A DNA stretch of 5,525 nucleotides from JAFAXD01 sp035472475 (GTDB lineage: Bacteria; Pseudomonadota; Alphaproteobacteria; Rhizobiales; Xanthobacteraceae): NCBI GenBank assembly GCA_035472475.1, contig DATIPA010000153.1, positions 1 to 5,525 on the forward strand. Reading direction: 5' to 3'. The notes under the pieces were generated by a model. The model did not search any database, was not told where the DNA came from, and saw only the letters and a list, made by a program, of their open reading frames with translations. This document shows positions 1-5,525 of the stretch, in pieces (position 1 is the first letter of the stretch; each line of letters opens with the position of its first letter). A program made the position numbers and the translations under genes.

Positions 1-677
1 CATCACTTGTCGTATTCTGGCTCATCGCCGCGATGGACGTGACGCTGGTGCATCTCCTCAACCGCGCGCTCGACCGCGCGGAGAGGCTGGCCGGCGAGCG
101 CGCCCTGCTGCTCGACGAAATCCAACACCGCGTCGCCAACCACCTTCAGTTCCTGGCCGCCCTATTCCAGCTACAGCAAAGCGATGCCGAGGACCTGGTA
201 GTGCGCGATGCGCTGGGCGAGGCGTTGCGGCGCGTTGAGATCGTCGGACAGATCCATCGGCGGCTCGGCAAGACCCAGCGCGAACGGCTCGACCTTGCGC
301 CGGCGATTCGGGATATCTGTCGCCATCTGGTCGATGCGTCGAGCCACAAAGTCAAACTCGATGTCGCGGCCGAGCCTGTGAGCGAGGCGCCCGATCGCGC
401 GCTCTATATCTGTTTGATCGTTGTCGAACTTGTCGGCAATTCGCTGAAATACGCATTCCCGGACCGGGCCGGCACGATCGAGGTGAAGCTTGCAACAACG
501 GACCAGGAACTCATCGTCACGGTTCGGGATGACGGCGTCGGGATCCTGCCATCCGCGACGGGGAAGGGCGGGCTCGGCATGCGGATCGTGCAGCAACTCG
601 CCGAACAACTGGGTGGCATGATCACCATCACGAGTGAGGCGGGTACCACGTGCCGGCTGGTGGTACCGCGCGCGTAA
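1..677 (+). CDS. Sensor histidine kinase, HisKA_2/HWE-like, 5'-partial
   Basis: Cytoplasmic kinase core of a two-component sensor: it autophosphorylates a histidine with ATP and passes the phosphate to a response regulator. Numbering from the ATG at 33, the phosphoacceptor box EIQHRVANHLQ is at 30-40 (His32). The ATPase domain follows, with an N-box ELVGNSLKYAF at 132-142 (Asn136), a G1 box DDGVG at 166-170 and a G2 box KGGLGM at 178-183. The box order and HRVxN form fit HisKA_2 with a HATPase_c_2 domain. The frame is open upstream of that ATG to the window edge and encodes a hydrophobic run (SLVVFWLIAA, then MDVTLVHLL) that looks like a last transmembrane helix. I therefore take the gene as cut by the window rather than starting at 33. 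The usual Lys of HRVKN is Ala here. The missing part may be a membrane sensor such as DUF4118, which is a guess. No partner regulator is visible. The downstream gene is convergent. Confidence 0.88.
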   Translation, partial: SLVVFWLIAAMDVTLVHLLNRALDRAERLAGERALLLDEIQHRVANHLQFLAALFQLQQSDAEDLVVRDALGEALRRVEIVGQIHRRLGKTQRERLDLAPAIRDICRHLVDASSHKVKLDVAAEPVSEAPDRALYICLIVVELVGNSLKYAFPDRAGTIEVKLATTDQELIVTVRDDGVGILPSATGKGGLGMRIVQQLAEQLGGMITITSEAGTTCRLVVPRA

Positions 678-714
678 AGCCCACGGTCCGAGACGCGAAA
701 CCGTTCCGTTCGCC

Positions 715-737
715 ATGGCCGGGCTTGTCCCGGCCAT
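715..737. repeat. Short palindromic intergenic element / possible bidirectional terminator
   Basis: A perfect inverted repeat has 9-base arms ATGGCCGGG (715-723) and CCCGGCCAT (729-737) around the 5-base loop CTTGT. It lies in the 86-base gap between the stop codons of the convergent kinase and binding-protein genes, so a transcript from either side would fold it. There is no T-run after it on either strand, so it is not a classical intrinsic terminator. From memory, near-identical hairpins recur in bradyrhizobial intergenic regions, which makes a REP-like repeat the likelier identity. I could not verify that here. Confidence 0.6.
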
Positions 738-763
738 CTCGCTCAGGAAAGCGCGGCCGCCGC

Positions 764-1756
764 CTATTCGGAGTGAGTGATTCCCGCCTGCTCCACCACC
801 TTGCCCCACCGCACGATCTCCGACTTGACGAATTCCCGCAATCCGTCGACCGACGTGTTTTCGAAGCGCAGCATGCCGAGCTTCAGGATCTCGGTCTCGA
901 TCTCCGGCAGCGCGACGATCGCAACGATCTCGCGATGCAATTTCGCGACGATGGCGCCCGGCGTTTGGCTCGGCGCAACCATCATGTGCCACCCGGGCAA
1001 TGCGCCGAACGCGGGCAGACCAGCCTCGGCGATTGGCGGAACGTCCGGGATGGCCGGAACACGCGCGAAGGTCGTGACGCCGAGCGGGCGTACCTTGCCG
1101 GCCTGCAGCATGCCGAGCGCCGGCGGAATGTCGCAGAACATCAGCGGGATGTGTCCGGCGACCACGTCATTGAGCGCGGGCGCGCTGCCCTTATAGGGAA
1201 CGTAGGTCATGGAGATTTCGGCCGCGTTCATCAGCATTTCGGCGTACAAATGATGCGGTACGCCCCTCCCGACCGAGGCGAACGAGAGCTGCCCGGGACG
1301 TGCTTTCGCGTAGGCGATCAGTTCCGTCAGCGAGTGGACCGGGAGCGACGGGTTGACCAGTAAAACGAATGGCACCTGCGCGAGCCCCGCCAGCGGAACG
1401 AAGTCGACCAAGGGGTCGTAGGGCAGCTTCTTGTAGAGGGTAACGTTAACCGCCATGGTCGAACTGGGCGCCATCAACAGCAGATACCCGTCGGGTTCGG
1501 CCCTGGCGACCGCGCTGGCAGCGATGATGGTGCCGGCGCCCGGTCGGTTCTCGACGACGAAACTCCTGCCAAGCCGTTGCTCCAGCGCTTGTGCGATCAG
1601 GCGAGCGATAATGTCGGTGCTCCCGCCCGGCGTGAACGGCACGACGATGGTCACTGGATGCGCTGGATAGTCCTGCGCCTGCGAAACTGACGACAGGGCG
1701 AGGCTCGCGATTGTGCCTCCGGAAAGCCGCATGAACTGTCGGCGATGAAGCCGCAT
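764..1756 (-). CDS. Bug/TctC-family tripartite tricarboxylate transporter substrate-binding protein
   Basis: Periplasmic solute-binding protein of the TTT (Bug) type, which captures small organic acids for a TctA/TctB permease. The ATG at 1756 gives 330 residues, normal for the family. The start is chosen because the N-terminus then begins MRLHRRQFMRL, a twin-arginine-like motif (Arg5-Arg6), followed by a hydrophobic stretch and likely cleavage near SQA at 25-27. An AGGG lies 10 bases upstream. In-frame ATGs at 1783 and 1822 would put extra residues ahead of the signal and have no visible ribosome site. Family hallmarks are VPFTPGGSTDIIAR at 39-52, VVENRPGAG at 67-75, AEPDGYLLL at 86-94, PYDPLVDFVPL at 112-122, YVPYKGSAPALNDVVAGHI at 185-203 and the C-terminal VAPSQTPG segment at 260-267. 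No permease genes are adjacent. The substrate is unknown. It is divergent from the dehydrogenase. Confidence 0.92.
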   Translation of the reverse strand: MRLHRRQFMRLSGGTIASLALSSVSQAQDYPAHPVTIVVPFTPGGSTDIIARLIAQALEQRLGRSFVVENRPGAGTIIAASAVARAEPDGYLLLMAPSSTMAVNVTLYKKLPYDPLVDFVPLAGLAQVPFVLLVNPSLPVHSLTELIAYAKARPGQLSFASVGRGVPHHLYAEMLMNAAEISMTYVPYKGSAPALNDVVAGHIPLMFCDIPPALGMLQAGKVRPLGVTTFARVPAIPDVPPIAEAGLPAFGALPGWHMMVAPSQTPGAIVAKLHREIVAIVALPEIETEILKLGMLRFENTSVDGLREFVKSEIVRWGKVVEQAGITHSE

Positions 1757-2033
1757 CGCGTTTCTACCCTGGAAAGCTTGCATGCGCCCGAGCGAGGTTG
1801 CACGTCTGCATTGGGTGCTCATCGCACCGACTGCAAAAATCGCTTTGGAGTACGACGCGCCTGCCGACGGGCAGCTATGCCACCTACGGCGATGAACCGG
1901 GACCTCGGCATGTGTGCCGTTGGACGGGCGGCTGTCGATAAGGTTACCTCAGGCGAGGGTCGTTGGGGAGAGGCGGCAGGCGATTTTCAGATGAAGGATT
2001 CGAAGTCCTCAAAGCCACCGCCTCGGTCATATA

Positions 2034-2051
2034 GCGCGCGGCGCCGCGCGC
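2034..2051. repeat. 18-bp perfect GC palindrome
   Basis: GCGCGCGGC (2034-2042) is followed directly by its reverse complement GCCGCGCGC (2043-2051), centred on GGCGCC. The tract is nearly alternating purine/pyrimidine. It has no spacer and no following T-run, so it does not look like a terminator. It may be a chance product of GC-rich sequence or part of a decayed repeat. Confidence 0.45.
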
Positions 2052-2104
2052 GAAGATGCGCGAATACTTGGCGTAGTTGTGGCGCGTGAGTTTGCGAGCC
2101 AATG

Positions 2105-2126
2105 TCTGGTTTTGGTCAAAACCGGA
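2105..2126. repeat. Inverted repeat with GGTTTTG/CAAAACC arms
   Basis: Arms GGTTTTG (2108-2114) and CAAAACC (2117-2123) are perfect around a 2-base centre. The symmetry extends outward through a T/G mismatch to TC/GA, spanning 2105-2126. It lies about 135 bases before the oxidoreductase start. It could be an operator for a dimeric regulator or part of an intergenic repeat, as related AATGTYTG wording recurs 43 bases further on. I lean towards a repeat remnant. Confidence 0.45.
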
Positions 2127-2261
2127 AACTCTCTCCGCGAGCAAATGTTTGTCCGCTTTACCGCCCATAGGCAACAATGGCCCTGGAGCCTACGCCGCGA
2201 TGGCGGCTATACAATCCAGGTACTACCAACGCCATAAACGGCGGTTGCCGGGACCAAAACC

Positions 2262-3407
2262 ATGCCCACCATGATTGCAGCCCGCCTGCACCAATACGGC
2301 GAGCCGATGCGGCTCGACCGGATCGAGATTCCAAAACCACGCCCGACTGATGTCCTGGTCGAGGTGAAGGCCTGCGGCATCGTTCCCAATCTGCAGCGGG
2401 TGATCGCCAATTTCTTTGCGACCAAGAGCCCGGAACCACGGCCGACGCTGCCGCTGCCCGCGATCTTCGGGCTCGATCCGGCCGGCGTCATCGCCGAGGT
2501 CGGCGAACAGGTGCGTGGACTGCGACGAGGCGAACGGGTCTACGTCAATCCGGTGCGCGGTTGCGGCGACTGCCGGATGTGCCGCTCGGGGCAAATCCTC
2601 GACTGTCCGAAGTTCACCTTGCAAGGCTATTTCGGGCGCTCGCTCGAGATCATGAAGGATTATCCGTACGGCGGCCTGGCCCAGTTCATCACCGCGCCTG
2701 CGAACGCGATCGTGCATCTGCCCGACAACTTGAGCTTCAACGCCGCGGCCCGCTTCGGCTATCTCGGCACCGCCTATTCGGCGCTCAAGAAGCTCGGCGT
2801 CGGCCCCGGCCATTCGGTCCTGATCAACGGCATCAGCGGCATGCTCGGGCTGTGCGCGGCGCTGCTCGCGCTCGCGATGGGGGCGACCACGATCCTGGGT
2901 GTCGGCCGCAACCGCGCGCTGCTCGAGCGCGTCAAGGCCATCGCGCCGGCGCGGATCGACGTCTTTTCGGCTACCGATGCAACCACGTTGCCCGCGACGC
3001 AAGGCGCAGCGGATCCTCTGCTCGAGTGGGCCCGCAAGGCGACCGATGGGGAAGGCCTCGACACCGTGCTCGATTGTCTGCCGCCGGGCGCGTCCGGCGA
3101 GGCCATGATGCGGGCGTTACGCACATTGCGCCGAGGCGGCCAGGCGATCAACGTCGGCGCCGTGATGGACCAGCTTCCCCTCAACGCGTTCTGGCTGATG
3201 ACCAATCGGCTCGGCCTCGCCGGTTCCGTCTGGTTCACGACACAGGAAGGCGAGGAAATGGCCGCGATGGCGAAGGCCGGGACACTCGACCTCTCGGTGC
3301 TGCAGCATCAGGTGTCGCCGCTGTCCAAGGTCAACGAAGCCATCGCCGGCATGCACACCCGCAACGGCGGCTTCAGCAATTTTGTGGTCGATCCGTCGAC
3401 CGTGTAG
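2262..3407 (+). CDS. Zinc-type alcohol dehydrogenase-like (MDR superfamily) oxidoreductase
   Basis: Medium-chain dehydrogenase/reductase of 381 residues, predicted cytoplasmic, using a nicotinamide cofactor to interconvert an alcohol and a carbonyl or to reduce a related substrate. The N-terminal GroES-like catalytic domain holds ACGI (Cys38) and a structural-zinc loop with Cys101, Cys104, Cys107 and Cys115. The Rossmann domain follows with Gly190, Gly193 and Gly196 in INGISGMLG, the second strand ending ILGVGRN. Arg216 there would favour NADP(H), by inference. Two catalytic-zinc ligands look lost: the usual GHE is GLD (Leu71), and the third-ligand Cys before TAY is Gly166. The start at 2262 has a weak GGGA 8 bases upstream; an ATG at 2271 is a possible alternative. 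The gene is divergent from the upstream binding protein and separated from the dioxygenase by a palindromic repeat. Substrate unknown; quinone-reductase-like activity is an alternative. Confidence 0.88.
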   Translation: MPTMIAARLHQYGEPMRLDRIEIPKPRPTDVLVEVKACGIVPNLQRVIANFFATKSPEPRPTLPLPAIFGLDPAGVIAEVGEQVRGLRRGERVYVNPVRGCGDCRMCRSGQILDCPKFTLQGYFGRSLEIMKDYPYGGLAQFITAPANAIVHLPDNLSFNAAARFGYLGTAYSALKKLGVGPGHSVLINGISGMLGLCAALLALAMGATTILGVGRNRALLERVKAIAPARIDVFSATDATTLPATQGAADPLLEWARKATDGEGLDTVLDCLPPGASGEAMMRALRTLRRGGQAINVGAVMDQLPLNAFWLMTNRLGLAGSVWFTTQEGEEMAAMAKAGTLDLSVLQHQVSPLSKVNEAIAGMHTRNGGFSNFVVDPSTV

Positions 3408-3500
3408 CCAGGGGTTCGTGTTGCGGTATCGCCAGCGTATCAGCTCGCGTCGAGCCGCTCGAATTCTTGGTCCCCCTCACCCGGATCGCTTCGCGATCCG

Positions 3501-3523
3501 ACCTCTCCCCGCCGGGGAGAGGT
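3501..3523 (+). repeat. 23-bp palindrome, copy 1
   Basis: Arms ACCTCTCCCC (3501-3510) and GGGGAGAGGT (3514-3523) are perfect complements around the loop GCC. This copy is the exact reverse complement of the palindrome at 3554-3576. Confidence 0.75.
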
Positions 3524-3553
3524 GAACCTTTGGCACTGCGATGCCTCGCGGCC

Positions 3554-3576
3554 ACCTCTCCCCGGCGGGGAGAGGT
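3554..3576 (-). repeat. 23-bp palindrome, copy 2 (inverted)
   Basis: It has the same 10-base arms as copy 1, with the loop GGC at 3564-3566, so over its full length it is the reverse complement of copy 1. The two copies are 30 bases apart and can pair with each other or fold singly. Confidence 0.75.
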
Positions 3577-3640
3577 CGATTTCGAGCGCAGCGAGAAATC
3601 GGGTGAGGGGGTGCCAACTGAGAGGCTTTGCGTCAAAATG

Positions 3641-3656
3641 AGCGGGAACCGCTTTT
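3641..3656 (+). terminator. Weak terminator-like hairpin
   Basis: AGCGG (3641-3645) and CCGCT (3649-3653) pair around a GAA loop, and the stem runs into TTTT (3653-3656). The 5-bp stem and short T-run are weak for an intrinsic terminator. It lies 35 bases before the dioxygenase start, so it could end upstream transcripts or lie in the dioxygenase leader. Confidence 0.25.
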
Positions 3657-3675
3657 AGCGCCCGGCCGTGCTTCG

Positions 3676-3683
3676 AGGGAGGA
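3676..3683 (+). promoter_or_regulatory. Strong Shine-Dalgarno site for the dioxygenase
   Basis: AGGGAGGA is the best ribosome binding site in the window and ends 7 bases before the GTG at 3691. It decides the start: the frame is open back to a TTG at 3628, but that codon has no such site, and the extra 21 residues are unlike the TauD family N-terminus. Confidence 0.8.
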
Positions 3684-3690
3684 TTGTGTC

Positions 3691-4689
3691 GTGAACAAGC
3701 CTACCGGCAGTTTCCAAGGCCGTCCCATCGTGGCGCAGCATGCCGGCGTCACGGTCACGCGGGTCGGCGCGTACCTCGGCGCCGAGATAACCGGCGTCGA
3801 TCTTCGCAAACCGATGTCCGATGAGGTGCGCGACGCGATCGAGAACGCGCTGGCCGAGAACGAGTTGCTCGTCTTCCGCAACCAGGACATCAGCTCGCAG
3901 AACCTGATGGACTTCGGGCGCCGGTTCGGCGAATTGACCGTGCATCCGTTCGCGCCCAAGGACGAAGATGTCTCGGTGCTGATCAAGTTCCGCAACGACG
4001 AAACCAATCCGCCGTTCCGCACCGACGTCTGGCATTCGGACGAGACATTCCGCAAAGAGCCGCCGAAAGCCACGATCCTGGTCGCCAAGGAAGTGCCGGC
4101 GATCGGCGGCGACACGATGTTCGCGAGCATGTCGGCGGCGTTCGATGGGCTCAGCGACCGCATGCAACAATTCATTTCCGGGCTGGAGGCGATCCACGAC
4201 TTCAAGCCGTTCCGTGAGCTATTTGACGATTCCGAGGAGGACCGGAAGAACGTGATGCGCTGGGGGATGTTGTACCCACCGGCGGTTCATCCGGTGGTGC
4301 GCGTTCACCCGGTCACCGGCCGCAAGGTCTTGTTCGTCAATCCTCAGTTCACGGTCGCGATCAAGAACATGGACGAGCGGGAGAGCAAGTCGCTGCTCGA
4401 CATCCTGTTCCAGCAGGCTCAGGTTCCCGAGTATCAGTTCCGGCATCACTGGGCGCCACACACGCTGATCATGTGGGATAACCGCTCGACCCAGCATTAC
4501 GCGGTCAACGACTACTTCCCACAACGTCGCTACATGGAGCGCGTGACCATCAAGGGCGGACCGGTGGATGGCGTCGAACGCGCAGATCCGGAAAGCGTGC
4601 GCAAGGCGATCCGTCGCGCCACCGGCAAGCCGAAATCCGGGCACGGCAAGCCGCAAGCCCCGATCACGCCGGAAACGGCCAAGGTCTAA
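3691..4689 (+). CDS. TauD/TfdA-family Fe(II)/2-oxoglutarate-dependent dioxygenase
   Basis: Cytoplasmic non-haem iron enzyme that couples decarboxylation of 2-oxoglutarate to succinate with hydroxylation of an organic substrate. In TauD and TfdA this releases sulfite from taurine or cleaves an aryloxyacetate ether. The GTG start gives 332 residues, slightly long for the family because of a Lys/Pro-rich tail after about 300. The iron triad is visible: WHSDETF at 114-120 supplies His115 and Asp117, and NRSTQHYAVNDY at 264-275 supplies His269. Arg284 in YMERVTI, 15 residues after the distal His as in TauD, should bind 2-oxoglutarate. The N-terminal part (GAYLGAEITGVDL at 26-38, LLVFRNQDI at 59-67) and GGDTMF at 139-144 are also family features. 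All key residues are intact, so it should be active. The substrate cannot be assigned, and naming it tauD would be unsafe. A binding-protein gene follows after 15 bases, probably in the same transcript. Confidence 0.93.
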   Translation: MNKPTGSFQGRPIVAQHAGVTVTRVGAYLGAEITGVDLRKPMSDEVRDAIENALAENELLVFRNQDISSQNLMDFGRRFGELTVHPFAPKDEDVSVLIKFRNDETNPPFRTDVWHSDETFRKEPPKATILVAKEVPAIGGDTMFASMSAAFDGLSDRMQQFISGLEAIHDFKPFRELFDDSEEDRKNVMRWGMLYPPAVHPVVRVHPVTGRKVLFVNPQFTVAIKNMDERESKSLLDILFQQAQVPEYQFRHHWAPHTLIMWDNRSTQHYAVNDYFPQRRYMERVTIKGGPVDGVERADPESVRKAIRRATGKPKSGHGKPQAPITPETAKV

Positions 4690-4704
4690 GCGCGGTCGGC
4701 ACGC

Positions 4705-5525
4705 ATGCCCGGCGTCCGGATCATCGCCTTCGCGGCGGTCGCCCTCGCGTTGTCGCCGTGCACCGGGTTCGCGCAAGCGTGGCCGAACCGGCCGGTGACG
4801 ATGGTCGTGCCGTTTCCTGCGGGAGGCACCGCCGACCTTCTGGCCCGCGGCGTAGCGCAAGCCTTAAGCGATGAACTCGGTCAGCAGTTTGTGGTGGAGA
4901 ATCGCGCCGGCGCGGGCGGCAACACGGGCGCCGCCGCCGTCGCGAGAGCCGCGCCCGACGGCTACACCCTGCTGTTCGCCTCGGGGTCACTGGCGGCTCT
5001 CAACAAATTCATGTTCAAGAGTCCGCCGTATGATCCGACGCGCGACCTGGTGCCGGTCGCGCTGGTCATCAAAATCCCGACAAGCATCGTTGCGGGTCTC
5101 GACGCGCCCATCGGGAACTTCCAGGCCATGGTCGACTATGCCAAGGCCAACCCGGGCAAGCTCAGCATCGGCCACGCGGGTATCGGCTCGATGGCGCACA
5201 TCACCCTTGAGCTGTTGCAGCAGAAGGGCGGCATCGCGCTCACAGCCGTGCCCTACAAGGGCGGTCCGCCGATGGTGACCGATCTGCTGGGAGGCCACAT
5301 CCCTCTGAGTTCGGACCTGCTGTCGAACTTCGTCCAGCTCGCCGCGGACAAGAAAGTTCGCTTGCTGGCCGTCGCAAGTGCTCGGCGAATGAGTAACCTG
5401 CCTGACGTGCCGGCGGTGCAGGAACTGCTTCACGCGCCGTTCGAAGCAACCGCGTGGTTCACGATCATGGCGCCCGCCGGGACGCCGGCCGACATCGTGC
5501 GCAAGGTGAACACCGTCACCAACCG
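4705..5525 (+). CDS. Bug/TctC-family substrate-binding protein, 3'-partial
   Basis: Second periplasmic TTT-type binding protein; 273 residues are visible and the frame is still open at the window end, leaving perhaps 50 residues missing. The N-terminus MPGVRIIAFAAVALALSP is a Sec-type signal with probable cleavage after FAQA (residue 25). Cys19 is in SPC, which is not a lipobox, so a lipoprotein is unlikely. Family motifs are VVPFPAGGTADLLAR at 34-48, FVVENRAGAGGNTGAAAVA at 62-80, APDGYTLLFA at 83-92, PYDPTRDLVPVALV at 108-121, VPYKGGPPMVTDLLGGHIP at 182-200 and MAPAGTP at 255-261. The ATG is the only start codon in frame after the dioxygenase stop. It has no clear ribosome site, so translation may depend on the upstream gene through reinitiation across the 15-base gap, both being in one frame. 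It clearly differs from the binding protein at 764-1756. Substrate unknown. Confidence 0.92.
   Translation, partial: MPGVRIIAFAAVALALSPCTGFAQAWPNRPVTMVVPFPAGGTADLLARGVAQALSDELGQQFVVENRAGAGGNTGAAAVARAAPDGYTLLFASGSLAALNKFMFKSPPYDPTRDLVPVALVIKIPTSIVAGLDAPIGNFQAMVDYAKANPGKLSIGHAGIGSMAHITLELLQQKGGIALTAVPYKGGPPMVTDLLGGHIPLSSDLLSNFVQLAADKKVRLLAVASARRMSNLPDVPAVQELLHAPFEATAWFTIMAPAGTPADIVRKVNTVTN

Larger units (their letters stand above)
1757..2261. other. Gene-free divergent intergenic region (505 bp)
   Basis: This stretch separates the divergent starts of the binding protein and the oxidoreductase, so it should carry promoters for both, but I find no convincing -35/-10 pair. Open frames here (for example + 1745-2089 and - 1944-2177) are Arg/Ser/Pro-rich with no recognisable domain and no good ribosome site. 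The part from about 1980 to 2175 has two inverted repeats and a repeated AATGTYTG motif (2101-2108 and 2144-2151), which suggests a repeat remnant or decayed gene. The part from 1757 to about 1975 shows nothing I can name. Confidence 0.6.
3471..3612. repeat. Nested palindromic intergenic mosaic element
   Basis: The outer arms CCCCCTCACCCG (3472-3483) and CGGGTGAGGGGG (3600-3611) are perfect 12-base complements. Inside are four smaller hairpins: CGGATCGC/GCGATCCG (3482-3500, loop TTC), two copies with arms ACCTCTCCCC and GGGGAGAGGT (3501-3523 and 3554-3576), and CGATTTC/GAAATCG (3577-3601). The whole unit is therefore a foldable element of about 140 bases. Its wording matches what I recall as a widespread bradyrhizobial intergenic repeat. 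It begins 64 bases after the oxidoreductase stop and may stop or stabilise that transcript. No coding content is supported. Confidence 0.75.

Noticed and set aside
171..992. Minus-strand open frame of 273 codons across the kinase and the end of the binding protein
   Set aside because: It is antisense to two genes with recognisable domains, is rich in Arg/Asp/His as expected from antisense GC-rich codons, and has no family motif.
650..1363. Plus-strand open frame of 237 codons antisense to the first binding protein
   Set aside because: Arg/Asp/Glu-rich shadow with no domain. The minus-strand protein has full-length Bug motifs.
1993..2010. tRNA T-loop-like TTCGAATCC on the minus strand
   Set aside because: The flanking bases do not form the 5-bp T-stem, and no acceptor, D or anticodon arms can be drawn around it.
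1745..2089. Plus-strand open frame of 114 codons in the divergent spacer
   Set aside because: It starts inside the first binding-protein signal sequence on the opposite strand, has no ribosome site, and shows basic low-complexity sequence with no recognisable fold.
2184..2215. Possible sigma-70 promoter with TACAAT at 2210-2215 before the oxidoreductase
   Set aside because: The -10-like hexamer is fair, but no acceptable -35 lies at 16-18 bases. The nearest candidate is about 20 bases away and poor.
2223..3002. Minus-strand open frame of 259 codons antisense to the oxidoreductase
   Set aside because: Charged low-complexity composition with no domain, and it lies opposite conserved MDR motifs.
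3501..3576. Two similar repeats separated by 30 bases, resembling a minimal CRISPR unit
   Set aside because: Only two copies, inverted rather than direct and fully palindromic, inside a larger inverted repeat, with no cas genes. It fits an intergenic palindrome mosaic.
2561..3658. Long open frame (365 codons) on the + strand overlapping the oxidoreductase
   Set aside because: It is a frame-shifted shadow: very Arg/Ala-rich, no domain, and it runs on through the palindromic repeat. The frame at 2262-3407 has clear MDR motifs.
4756..4764. Possible lipoprotein cleavage site (SPC) in the second binding protein
   Set aside because: Pro directly before the Cys breaks the lipobox rule, and a good signal peptidase I site FAQA follows a few residues later.
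4219..4860. Minus-strand open frame spanning the dioxygenase end and the second binding-protein start
   Set aside because: It is an antisense shadow, Arg-rich, with no motif. Both plus-strand genes are well supported there.

Overview
The window reads as chromosomal DNA of a high-GC alphaproteobacterium, most likely in or near the Bradyrhizobium/Rhodopseudomonas group. Three things point there: GC-rich wobble positions; two tripartite-tricarboxylate-transporter (TTT/Bug) binding proteins close together, a family greatly expanded in that group and in Burkholderiales; and intergenic palindromes of the CCTCTCCCC/GGGGAGAGG and ATGGCCGGG/CCCGGCCAT type, which I recall as common in bradyrhizobial genomes. 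This placement is inference, since no marker gene is present.

Layout: (1) positions 1-677, + strand: C-terminal part of a HisKA_2/HWE-type sensor histidine kinase whose reading frame is open through the left window edge. (2) 678-763: short gap between convergent genes, holding a perfect 9-bp-arm hairpin. (3) 764-1756, - strand: complete periplasmic Bug/TctC-type solute-binding protein with a twin-arginine-like signal. (4) 1757-2261: about 505 bases without a convincing gene, between divergently oriented genes, holding two inverted repeats and presumably the promoters for both sides. (5) 2262-3407, +: medium-chain (alcohol-dehydrogenase-like) oxidoreductase that keeps the four structural-zinc cysteines but lacks two of the three usual catalytic-zinc ligands. 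(6) 3408-3690: intergenic mosaic of nested palindromes, about 140 bp, then a strong ribosome binding site. (7) 3691-4689, +: TauD/TfdA-family Fe(II)/2-oxoglutarate dioxygenase, starting at GTG. (8) 4705 to the right edge, +: a second Bug/TctC-type binding protein with a Sec-type signal peptide, cut by the window end.

The dioxygenase and second binding protein are 15 bases apart and probably co-transcribed. A plausible but unproven reading is a small catabolic locus: Bug proteins capture an organic acid in the periplasm, and the dioxygenase and reductase act on it or a related compound in the cytoplasm. No membrane subunits (TctA/TctB) and no dedicated regulator are visible, and the substrate cannot be read from sequence. 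The kinase belongs to a different transcription unit. I see no strong evidence for a wholly new system. The most unusual items are the altered zinc site of the oxidoreductase and the nested palindromic element.
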